Assembly (NCBI GenBank): GCA_026129385.1
Contig: JAHCIE010000017.1
Location: forward strand, 1 to 22,412
DNA from: Anaerolineae bacterium
GTDB taxonomy: Bacteria; Chloroflexota; Anaerolineae; Epilineales; JAHCIE01
Reading direction: 5' to 3'
DNA length: 22,412 nucleotides
The notes beneath the pieces were generated by a model. That model ran no database searches. It was not told where the DNA came from and worked only from the letters and a program-made list of their open reading frames with translations. The translations under genes were made by a program, and so were the position numbers. Within the stretch, counting starts at the first letter, position 1, and the number at the start of each line of letters is the position of its first letter. Positions 8,440 through 15,609 of this stretch are shown here, in pieces.

Positions 8440-9216
8440 ATGTACGAGTCCTACGCCGAGGTCTTCGCCGCATCGCCCGGCCACCGCGAATACAACGAGC
8501 GGCTGGCCGACTTCCTGCCCGACCTGCTGGGTCGGGTCGGCGTGTCCGCCCGCGATGTACTCGACGTGGCGTGTGGCGTTGGCGACCTGGCGATGGGCCT
8601 GGCGCGGCGCGGCTATACCCTCACGGGCGTGGACCTGGCCCCAGCCATGATTGACATCGCCCGCCAGCGCGCCGCCGCCGCCGACCTGGCCGTGGATTTC
8701 GAGGTGGCCGACATGCGTCGCCTGCCCTACACAGCGGCCTTCGACCTCCTGCTATGCTTCGGCGATAGCCTCAACTATATGCTGACCGCCGCCGACTTCC
8801 GCAAGGCGCTCACCGCCATGCGCCGCGCCCTGCGCCCGGGTGGCTGGGTCATCTTTGACCTGCTGACCGACTACGCGGTGGCGACATACTATGCCGACCA
8901 GGCGTACATCTTGCAGAACAGCGACGAGGTCTTCGAGGCCCACGAGAACGATTACAACCGGGCGCGTGAAGTCGGCACGCTGACCGTCACCGCCTTCGTT
9001 CGTCGCCCCGATGGAACCTACCAACGCGTGCGCGAGACCCACCACCAGCGCGGCTACACGCCGGAACGGGTACAGCGCTGGGCGGAAGCGGCTGGCTTCA
9101 CCGACCTGACATGGTTCACCGACTGGGAGATCGCCGAAACGCTGGATGAGGACGACAGCGAGCCGACGCGGGTATTCTGCATGGCCCGCGCCAGTGGCCG
9201 GATCGCCGCGCCATGA
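8440..9216 (+). CDS. Class I SAM-dependent methyltransferase
   Basis: A 258-residue cytoplasmic protein with the Rossmann-fold methyltransferase signature. Motif I is LDVACGVGDLAMGLA (41-55), the acidic residue that binds the SAM ribose is D65 in TGVDLAP, motif II/III lies in VADMRRLP (89-96), and FDLLLCFGDSLNY (101-113) is the post-motif strand that often contacts the substrate. The C-terminal half is beta-rich, as in small-molecule methyltransferases. Substrate cannot be told. I chose the ATG at 8440, ten bases after the thioredoxin stop, because homology begins there (MYESYAEVF); a longer frame upstream would overlap the thioredoxin gene. No clear Shine-Dalgarno precedes it, so it probably depends on coupling. 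Its stop overlaps the next start (ATGA). Confidence 0.9.
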   Translation: MYESYAEVFAASPGHREYNERLADFLPDLLGRVGVSARDVLDVACGVGDLAMGLARRGYTLTGVDLAPAMIDIARQRAAAADLAVDFEVADMRRLPYTAAFDLLLCFGDSLNYMLTAADFRKALTAMRRALRPGGWVIFDLLTDYAVATYYADQAYILQNSDEVFEAHENDYNRAREVGTLTVTAFVRRPDGTYQRVRETHHQRGYTPERVQRWAEAAGFTDLTWFTDWEIAETLDEDDSEPTRVFCMARASGRIAAP

Positions 9217-10001
9217 GCGAGTCACGTCCGCTGGTCGTAGGACTATCCTCGGCGGCCCTCTATCCCCACGTGATGACCGAGGATGCGCCGGCTGTCGCAG
9301 CCGACCTGGGGTTTGGCGTGATCGAGTTGTACTTACAGACGGTGGGGGAATATCACCCCCTGTTCCTGGCCGAGCTTCAGCAACGCACCTACGACCTGGG
9401 ATTGACGGTTCACGCCCTGCACATCGATACGCGCCACTACCATTTCTGGTCGGACTACCGCCGCCGCCGCGACGAGGCGGCGGCCCTGTTTGCCGAGGCA
9501 GTTCACATGGCGGCCAGCCTGGGCGCGCTGTGTATCGACTGGCACGGCCTCACCCAGGCCGAGGTCAAGGCCGGCGTCACCATCGAGGCCTTCCTCGATA
9601 CAGCCGCAGCGCTGGGCGAATGCGCCGCCGCCGATGGCGTCGTATTGTCCCTCGAAAATGTGAGTTGGTGCTGGATGCGCGGCCCGGCGGAGGTCATGCG
9701 TCTCCGTCAGGCGGGCACGCCGGTCGGTTTCACCTTCGACCCCTTCCAGGCAGCCGAAGCCCAGGCTGATCCCCTCGCGATCGTAGCGGCGATGGGGGAC
9801 GGCCTGACCAACGTCCACGTCAGCGACTATGCCCCCGGTCACCGCCACCTGCCAGTCAGCGAGGGCGACCTGGACTGGCACGCGCTACTGAGCGCGCTCC
9901 GCGCCACAGGCTATGGCGGCCCGCTAATGCTCGAAGCGCCGCAGACGAGTGGCGAATCCTTTGTCAGACAGCGTCACTATTTAGAAGGGATCAGGGCCTA
10001 G
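9213..10001 (+). CDS. Sugar phosphate isomerase/epimerase-like TIM-barrel protein
   Basis: A 262-residue protein of the xylose-isomerase-like TIM-barrel superfamily (also containing endonuclease IV and hydroxypyruvate isomerase). The usual metal-binding quartet is recognisable: E148 in LSLENVSW, D176 in FTFDPFQA, H202 in NVHVSDY and E241 in LMLEAPQ, each at the end of a beta strand. H70 and D72 in ALHIDTRH are further candidate active-site residues. Members of this family isomerise or epimerise keto-sugars and related acids; the substrate here is unknown. The start codon overlaps the stop of the methyltransferase, so the pair is translationally coupled. Location near the lut genes hints at small-acid or sugar catabolism, which is inference. 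Confidence 0.88.
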   Translation: MSESRPLVVGLSSAALYPHVMTEDAPAVAADLGFGVIELYLQTVGEYHPLFLAELQQRTYDLGLTVHALHIDTRHYHFWSDYRRRRDEAAALFAEAVHMAASLGALCIDWHGLTQAEVKAGVTIEAFLDTAAALGECAAADGVVLSLENVSWCWMRGPAEVMRLRQAGTPVGFTFDPFQAAEAQADPLAIVAAMGDGLTNVHVSDYAPGHRHLPVSEGDLDWHALLSALRATGYGGPLMLEAPQTSGESFVRQRHYLEGIRA

Positions 10002-10059
10002 AGAGTAGAGATTGGGCGCTCCCCATTCCCTAATCTCCAATCCCTACTCTCCAATCTCT
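10001..10059 (+). repeat. Intergenic ATCTCCAATCCCTA-type repeat with hairpin
   Basis: The gap between the isomerase-like gene and the next gene holds near-copies of a 14-base unit, ATCTCCAATCCCTA: a partial copy, a full copy at 10033-10046 and a variant at 10047-10059. The same 20 bases (10027-10046) recur at 14573-14592. GAGAGTAGAGATTGG (10001-10015), which begins on the last base of the stop codon, pairs with CCAATCCCTACTCTC (10037-10051) with one mismatch, giving a hairpin that may end or stabilise the upstream transcript. Confidence 0.7.
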
Positions 10060-10075
10060 TCCCTTTGGAGGCTGT

Positions 10076-10699
10076 ATGCCCCGCGTCAATGTCGATGGCC
10101 GCAGCATGGAGTACACCGAGTATGGCCTGCACACCGGCCCCGTGCCGCTGATTCTCCTGGCCGAGGCGAGCGAGTGGTGGAAGCCGCTGGCGAAACTAAT
10201 GCCGTGGGACTACTTCGTCGCCGACCTGACCTGGACGGGCGACCCTGACCAGGTAGCGCACGACACCCTCGACTTCGCCCGTGCGATGAAAATGCCCTGG
10301 CTGCACGTGGCGGGGTACGGGGCCGGGGCGCGGGCCGCACTCCTTGCCGCCGCCGCCGCCCCTGACCGCGTGCGCTCGCTGAGTCTCATCGCACCGGCCG
10401 AGGGCGTCGCGAGTGTGGAGCGCGCCCTGCCGTGGCAGCGGCTGGCAGGCCTGGCGACCCCCACCCTCATCCTGGAGCCGGAGGGCGCATCCGATATGAT
10501 CAAGGCTGTGGATGACCGCCTGCTGGAGAGCCTGCCCAACAGCCAGCCCCACCTGGTCCTGGACTGGCAGCTGCCCATGAACGCCGACCTGGCGCGTCGT
10601 GTGGCCGCGACTATGGTGACCCACATGGTCAACGCCTACCGAGGCACATCCCCCACGGGCGTGACAGTCCTGCGCACCGATGCCGAGAGCGCACGTTGA
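10076..10699 (+). CDS. Alpha/beta-hydrolase-fold protein lacking the catalytic serine
   Basis: A 207-residue protein that follows the alpha/beta-hydrolase pattern: strand PLILLAE (24-30), WDYFVADLTWTG (44-55), then the nucleophile elbow at 78-84, VAGYGAG, followed by ARAALLAAAAAPDRVRSL. In active enzymes the elbow is G-x-S-x-G; here the serine position is Gly82 (codon GGG at 10319-10321). The usual C-terminal histidine is also absent (WQLPMNADLARRV where a GH is expected), and the protein is about 50 residues shorter than typical, with no lid. It is therefore probably not a hydrolase and may have a binding or structural role, or be decaying. Its stop overlaps the TTG start of lutA (TTGA). The start has a GGAGG site near 10067. 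Confidence 0.75.
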   Translation: MPRVNVDGRSMEYTEYGLHTGPVPLILLAEASEWWKPLAKLMPWDYFVADLTWTGDPDQVAHDTLDFARAMKMPWLHVAGYGAGARAALLAAAAAPDRVRSLSLIAPAEGVASVERALPWQRLAGLATPTLILEPEGASDMIKAVDDRLLESLPNSQPHLVLDWQLPMNADLARRVAATMVTHMVNAYRGTSPTGVTVLRTDAESAR

Positions 10700-11427
10700 G
10701 AGCGGCTCTGTTCATCACCTGCCTGACGGACCTGTTCTTCCCCGAGACCGGAGAGGACACCGTGCGGTTGCTGCGCCGACTGGGAGTCGACGTGATCTTT
10801 CCCCGCAACCAGACGTGCTGTGGGCAGCCCGCCTACAACAGCGGCTTTCACCAGGACGCCCGCGCCCTGGCCCGCCACTTCGTCGAAGTCTTCGAGGATA
10901 GTGAGGTCATCGTCTCGCCCTCTGGCTCGTGCGTGTCGATGGCGCGCGAGGCGTACCCGCGCCTGTTCGCCGATGAGCCGGCCTGGCAGGCGTCGGTCAA
11001 CGCCATCGCCGCGCGCACCTACGAGCTAAGCGAGTTCATCGTCGATGTGTTGGGGGTGGAGGACGTGGGAGCGCGCTGGCCGGGGGTCGTGACGTACCAC
11101 GACTCGTGCCACACCGCCCGCAGCCTGCGCGTCCGCGAGCAGCCGCGCCGCCTGTTGCGCGCCGTCGAGGGTCTCGAGCTGGTCGAGATGGAGCACGCCG
11201 ACTTCTGCTGCGGCTTCGGCGGGACGTTCGCTGTACGTATGCCCGACATCTCCGGCGCGATGCTCGACGAGAAGATCGCCCGCATCCAGGCATCGGGCGC
11301 GCCGACCGTCGTCACAACGGACGCCGGCTGCCTGATGAACATCGGCGGCGGCCTGCGCCGCCGAGGCATACCCGCCCGCGCCCTGCACCTGGCCAACATT
11401 CTCGCCGCTAGCGGACGTGACATGTGA
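10696..11427 (+). CDS. lutA: L-lactate oxidation complex subunit LutA (CCG-domain Fe-S protein)
   Basis: LutA works with LutB and LutC to oxidise L-lactate to pyruvate in the cytoplasm. This 243-residue protein has the doubled cysteine-rich CCG arrangement of the family: C9, CC at 41-42 in NQTCCGQPAYNSG, C79 in SGSC, C138 in HDSCHTAR, CC at 171-172 in DFCCGFGGTF and C212 in DAGC. The length matches the family (about 240). The start is a TTG at 10696-10698 that overlaps the TGA stop of the upstream gene; homology begins directly after it, and no ATG or GTG fits better. The Shine-Dalgarno is weak, so translation probably depends on the gene upstream. lutB follows after a 115-base gap holding short repeats. 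Confidence 0.93.
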   Translation: MRAALFITCLTDLFFPETGEDTVRLLRRLGVDVIFPRNQTCCGQPAYNSGFHQDARALARHFVEVFEDSEVIVSPSGSCVSMAREAYPRLFADEPAWQASVNAIAARTYELSEFIVDVLGVEDVGARWPGVVTYHDSCHTARSLRVREQPRRLLRAVEGLELVEMEHADFCCGFGGTFAVRMPDISGAMLDEKIARIQASGAPTVVTTDAGCLMNIGGGLRRRGIPARALHLANILAASGRDM

Positions 11428-11542
11428 GGCCCGAAACGTGAAACGTGCGAACCAACCGACGTGGTTCACGCATCACGCACCACGCACCACCTTTCACCCA
11501 TCGCACATACCCATGTGACTCTCATCTGATCCAGGGTTTTTC
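11428..11542 (+). repeat. lutA-lutB gap with short direct repeats
   Basis: The 115-base gap carries GAAACGTG twice in tandem (11433-11447, sharing a G), then an imperfect CACGCA(T/C)-type tandem at 11468-11490 (CACGCATCACGCACCACGC and on). GAACCA (11449-11454) can pair with TGGTTC (11462-11467). Such low-complexity spacers differ from the coding sequence around them and from the ATCTCCAATCCCTA family at 10033 and 14565. No promoter or terminator is obvious. Confidence 0.5.
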
Positions 11543-13058
11543 ATGCCCGACCACGACCACCCAACTGACCCATTCGACGACCGGGTGCGGCGCGCCCTGG
11601 ATGATGCCATCCTCGGCGCATCCCTCCAGACGGCCACCGAGCCGCTTACCCGCCGCCGCGCCACCTGGCAGGAGCTGGGCAACCCGATCGCCGCGCCGTC
11701 AGGTGCGGCGCCGCGCGCGAGACGGCTCCCTGACCATCGGCTGAGCGCTGACGACGCCGCCGCCAACATCGAGGCGCGTGGCGGCCACGTCCATTTCGCC
11801 GTGTCCGCTGACGAGGCGCCACACCGTCCTCGACATCTGCCGTCGAGCTTCGATTGTGACCGTCGCCAAGTCCAAGTCGATGCTGACCGAGGGAGTTGAC
11901 CTGGAATACCGCCCTCGAAGCGGCAGGCATCGCGCCGTCGAGACTGACCTGGGCGAGTGGATCATCCAGCTGGCGGGCGAGCCGCCCAGCCACACCACGC
12001 CCCGGCCATCCACAAGACCAAGCGCGCAGGTAGCCGCCCTGTTCAGCCAGGCCCTCGGCCAGCCCGATCCCCGCCGACGCCAGTATCCCGAACTGAGCGT
12101 TATTGCCCGCTGAGCAGCTGCGCCAGGTGTTTCTCAGCGCGGACGTGGGTATCTCCGGCGTCAACTTCGCCATTGCCGAGACGGGCACGATCTCCATCGT
12201 CACCAACGAAGGCAATGGCCGCTACGTGACCGGCGTACCCCCCATCCACATCGCCATGATGTAGCGCGAGAAGGCCGCTCGGCACGTGGGAAGAGTGGGC
12301 AACCTCCCTCGCTGCTCACCTGCTCCGCGACCGGGCAGCGCATCTTGTCCTACGTGTCCACCGTGACCGGCCCGCGCCGCCCCGACGACGCCGACGGCCC
12401 CGACGAGTTCCACCTGGTCATCGTCGACGCTGGCCGTACCAAGATTCTGGGTAGCCCCTTCCGCGAGTCGCTACTGTGCATCCGTTGCGGCGCGTGCCTC
12501 AACGCCTGCCCGGTTTACCGCGAGATTGGCGGCCATGCCTACGGCAGCGCCTACTCCGGCCCCATCGGCGCGGTGATCACCCCGTTGTTGTTCTGGCTCG
12601 ACCGCTTCCCCGAGCTGCCCCACGCCTCCAGCCTATGCGGGGCGTGCCTGGACGCCTGTCCCATGCTGATCGACCTGCCACGCATGCTTATCGACCTGCG
12701 CCGCCTGGAGGCCGAAGGCGACCCCCAGTTCAATTTCAACGCCGACACCCGTGGCGGCCCGCCCCCTGTGTCACAACCGCCGCCCCAGCCGCCGCTACGC
12801 TCATGGGCCGAGCGCCTCACCTTCCGCCTGTATCGACCAGCAGCGTCGCCCGCCCTATATCGGCTGGCGGGGTTGGGCCGCCTGGCCCTCAAGCCCTTCG
12901 CTCGCGGCGAGCGTGTCGACCAGGCCCCGCTGCCCGTACTGGGGCGCTGGACGGCCCATCGCGACTTCCCCCTGCCCGCGGCGCGGCCCTTCCACACCCG
13001 CTGGGACGACCTGGCCGCCGAGGCGACCCCGCCCCAGGAGACGCGCCATGAGCCGTGA
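11543..13058 (+). pseudogene. lutB: LutB Fe-S protein of lactate oxidation, broken by many frameshifts
   Basis: LutB-like sequence covers the whole interval (about 505 codons; the family is about 475-480), but moves between all three frames. Frame 2 holds RVRRALDDAILGA and IEARGGHVHFAVSADEA to about 11815. Frame 3 has ICRRASIVTVAKSKSML and VETDLGEWIIQLAGEPPSH, with two short excursions (ALEAAGIAP, APAIHKTKR), to a TGA at 12111. Frame 1 holds EQLRQVFLSADVG and TISIVTNEGNGRYVTG to a TAG at 12262. Frame 3 resumes by about 12320 with SATGQRILSYVSTVTG and runs to the end. That last part keeps both 4Fe-4S motifs, CIRCGACLNACPVYR and CGACLDACPM. Conserved residues survive on both sides of each shift, which suggests sequence error or very recent damage. 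The start is the ATG at 11543. lutC overlaps by 11 bases. Confidence 0.85.
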
Positions 13059-13779
13059 GGCCTTCCTGAACCGCGTTCGCGTCGCCCTGCGCTCGGGGCG
13101 ACCACCTACCGACGCACCCCACACGCCCCTGCCCGGCGGCGACGGGGACGCGCTGCCAACGACCAGCCCACCATCCACCGCCGACCTGATTCAGCAGTTC
13201 GCGGCGGCCTTCCAGGCGGTCGGCGGCCACCTGCACCGTGCCTCGTCCAGCGCCGAGGTTGCCGCCCAGGTCGTCGACATGGCTCGCGGTCGGGACACCC
13301 ACTCTGAATCGTGGTCACGCGCCACCCCGCGGTCATTGCCATACACCTCGCCCTGCTTCGCCCTCCGGCGCCCAGGTCAATGTGGTCGGCTTCGGCCTCA
13401 GGAGACCCCACCCGCGCCCAGCGATGCCCAGCCGCGCCGTCATGGCCCAGGCAGACATGGTGGTCAGCGGGGCGGACTACGCCATCGCCGACACCGGCAC
13501 CCTGGTCATGGTCGCCGGGGGGCACAACCCGCGCGCGGCGACGCTCCTGCCCCCCTTCCACGTAGCCGTCCTCGACCCCACCTCATTGCTGCCTGGCATG
13601 AAGCCGACTTCGTGAGTCACTTCAAGGCCGACCACCTCCACCGCGGCCATCTAGACGTCAGCGGCGTCACCTTCATCAGCGGGCCGAGCCGCACCGCCGA
13701 CATCGAGCAAACCCTGTCCGTCGGAGTCCACGGCCCCGGTGAGGTTCACGTCATCTTGCTGGACCGGAGCGCACCATGA
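13048..13779 (+). pseudogene. lutC: LutC subunit of lactate oxidation, frameshifted
   Basis: LutC is the third subunit of the lactate oxidation complex. The ATG at 13048 has an AGGAG site (13035-13039) and overlaps the end of lutB. Frame 1 runs MSREAFLNRVRVALRSG to about 13300. The conserved core, AQADMVVSGADYAIADTGTL and AATLLPPFHVAVLDP, is in frame 2 (about 13370-13590). The C-terminus, FISGPSRTADIEQTL and GVHGPGEVHVILL, is back in frame 1 and ends at 13779. Thus at least two shifts that compensate overall. A frame 1 reading stays open throughout (244 codons), so a gene caller may report one intact protein, but its middle third is nonsense. Its stop overlaps the start of the next gene (ATGA). 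Confidence 0.83.
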
Positions 13780-14556
13780 CCTCGACCCCCAGCCTCATCT
13801 CCGCCTCGACGGCCAGGTGGCCCTAGACCGGCGCGGGCAGTGGCCTCGGCCAGGCCTTCGCCCAGGGGCTGGCCGCCTACGGCGCCGACGTGGTCATCAC
13901 CGAACTACCGGGCAAGGAGGCGCTGGCGCAGGAGACGGCGCGGCTGGTAGAGGGGCACGGCCGCCGCGCGCTCGCGCTGCCGCGATGGTTTTCAGCTGCC
14001 TACCGTCACCGCACCAGACGACCGCGTGGCTGGCCGGAGCTGGGGCCATATCGACATCCTGGTCAACAACGCTGGCCTCAACGTGCCGCGCTGGGCCGTC
14101 GACGTGACCGAAGACCAGTGGGATCGCGTGCTGGACACCGATCTCAAGGGCGCGTTCTTCGTCGCCCAGGCCGTCGGCAAGCACATGATCGCCCGCGGCC
14201 AGGGCGGCCGAATCATCAACATCACATCCATCATGGGCCAGGTGGGCTTCTACTACCGCGCCGCCTACTGCTCGGCCAAGGCCGGCCTGGCGAACCTCAC
14301 CCGCGTCCTGGCCGTCGAATGGTCACCCCACGGCATCAACGTCAATGCCGTCGCCCCCGCCTTCATCCTGACCCCGCTGACCGCCCCCATGTTTGAGGAC
14401 GCGGCCTTCCACGACCTGGTCATCGACCGCACCCCCCTGCGCCGCATCGGCGAGCCGGCCGACGTAGTAGGCGCGGTGGTCTTCCTCGCCTCCCCCGCCG
14501 CCAACATGGTCACCGGCCACGTCCTCCTCGTCGACGGCGGCTGGACGGCCTGGTAA
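13776..14556 (+). pseudogene. Short-chain dehydrogenase/reductase, frameshifted in the N-terminal half
   Basis: An NAD(P)-dependent oxidoreductase of the SDR family, about 260 residues if repaired. The ATG at 13776 starts frame 3; LRLDGQVAL is in frame 2; an in-frame TAG (13824-13826) falls where a GT dinucleotide seems missing before TGAGSGLGQAF, the cofactor motif (TGxxxGxG), back in frame 3 through VVITELPGKEALAQETARL to about 13985. From about 14030 frame 1 carries GHIDILVNNAGLN, IINITSIMG, the catalytic Y-x3-K in AAYCSAKAG, and the usual C-terminal VTGHVLLVDGGW. The catalytic half is intact. Being last in the lut run, it may act on a hydroxy acid or alcohol, but substrate is unknown. Whether the breaks are real cannot be decided here. 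Confidence 0.83.
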
Positions 14557-14564
14557 GGTTGCCT

Positions 14565-14605
14565 ATCTCCAATCCCTAATCTCCAATCCCTAATCTCCAA
14601 TCTCT
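14565..14605 (+). repeat. Tandem ATCTCCAATCCCTA repeat between convergent genes
   Basis: Two perfect 14-base units ATCTCCAATCCCTA (14565-14578, 14579-14592) and a third, shortened variant (14593-14605) lie between the convergent SDR and NUDIX genes. The repeat runs into the NUDIX gene: its TAG stop (complement of 14590-14592) and last four codons are repeat sequence. Related copies lie at 10033-10059. Confidence 0.85.
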
Positions 14606-15591
14606 CTTCGCCACTGGTCCAGGGCCGCCCGACTCGTCTCGAAGGCCAGCGGCGGCAACTCGTCGAGGCCGAAGTAGCTCAGCTCCAGAATCTCGGCGTC
14701 GGGCTGAAGCGCGCCACCCACGGCGTGACCTCGGTACAGCACGAACGTCCCGCAGCCCGTCTCAGCATCGCCAAACGGGAAGACGCCAAACAGCCCGTCG
14801 ATGACCACGTCCAGCCCCGTCTCCTCCCGGACCTCCCGCACCGCCGCCTCATCCACACGCTCGTCCCAGTCGGCGTAACCCGACGGAATGTACCACAGGC
14901 CGCGGCCGGGGTTGTGAGCACGCCGCGCCAGCAGCGCCCGCTCCCCCTCCGTGATGAGCACGCCCGTCGCCGTCTTCGGCTCGCGGAACTGAACCAGCCC
15001 GCAAGCCGGACACCCGGGCCGCAGTCGCCCGAACAACTCCCGCATCTCGACCGGCGACCCGCAGCGCGGGCAGTAGCGGGCGTGCGCGTCCCGGGCGGCC
15101 GCAGCCCGCTGCCAGGCCAGCAGCGCGTCGCCCTGCCCCGCGCCCACCAGGTCGCCGGGCAGGCCAGCCAGCGGCCACCAGCGCGGCTCCCCCTCCCCAC
15201 TGGCCTGTAGCGCGCCGCGCACCGGTCGCGCCAGGTAAGTGAACAGCAGCCCCGCGCCGCGCGCGTCGTCGGTGTAAGGGTAGACGCCCAGCAACGGCCC
15301 CACCGCAACCGTCAGCCCCGTTTCCTCGGCAACCTCGCGCGCTGCCGCCACATCGGGCGGCTCGTCGCTCTCGACGAAGCCCGCCGGCAGCCCCCACGCC
15401 CCGGCGTAGGGTGGGCGCGTCCGTTGGACGAGCAGCACGCCGCCGCCCCGGACCACGACGGCCGCGGTGGCGACCTTCCACTGGGCGTAGTGGACCCAAC
15501 CGCAGGCGGGGCACGTCGGGCGCGACCGCCCGCTCTCCAGATGGGTCTCCAATGTCGCACCACACTGAGGACAGAAGGCAGGCTCTTGCAT
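14590..15591 (-). CDS. Duplicated zinc-ribbon/NUDIX hydrolase
   Basis: A 333-residue cytoplasmic protein made of two copies of a zinc ribbon plus NUDIX domain. Copy 1: FCPQCGATLE with TCPACGWVHY (residues 7-35), then the Nudix box GFVESDEPPDVAAAREVAEE (G-x5-E-x7-REVxEE). Copy 2: YCPRCGSPVE with GCPACGLVQF (about 173-201), then GYADWDERVDEAAVREVREE. Both boxes keep every catalytic residue, so both domains should cleave nucleoside-diphosphate-linked substrates in a Mg2+-dependent way. The single ribbon-plus-NUDIX unit resembles the NudC/ADP-ribose-type subfamily; the substrate is not evident. The ATG at 15589-15591 starts just before the first ribbon; the ribosome site is weak. The final residues REIGD derive from an intergenic repeat, so the natural C-terminus has been altered or set by it. 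Confidence 0.88.
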   Translation of the reverse strand: MQEPAFCPQCGATLETHLESGRSRPTCPACGWVHYAQWKVATAAVVVRGGGVLLVQRTRPPYAGAWGLPAGFVESDEPPDVAAAREVAEETGLTVAVGPLLGVYPYTDDARGAGLLFTYLARPVRGALQASGEGEPRWWPLAGLPGDLVGAGQGDALLAWQRAAAARDAHARYCPRCGSPVEMRELFGRLRPGCPACGLVQFREPKTATGVLITEGERALLARRAHNPGRGLWYIPSGYADWDERVDEAAVREVREETGLDVVIDGLFGVFPFGDAETGCGTFVLYRGHAVGGALQPDAEILELSYFGLDELPPLAFETSRAALDQWRREIGD

Positions 15592-15609
15592 GGCTATCGT
15601 CTCGTGTCC

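Noticed and set aside
11543..14030. Programmed ribosomal frameshifting as the reason for the frame changes
   Set aside because: There are too many shifts, in both directions, at sites without a shared slippery sequence or structure, and they cross several unrelated genes.
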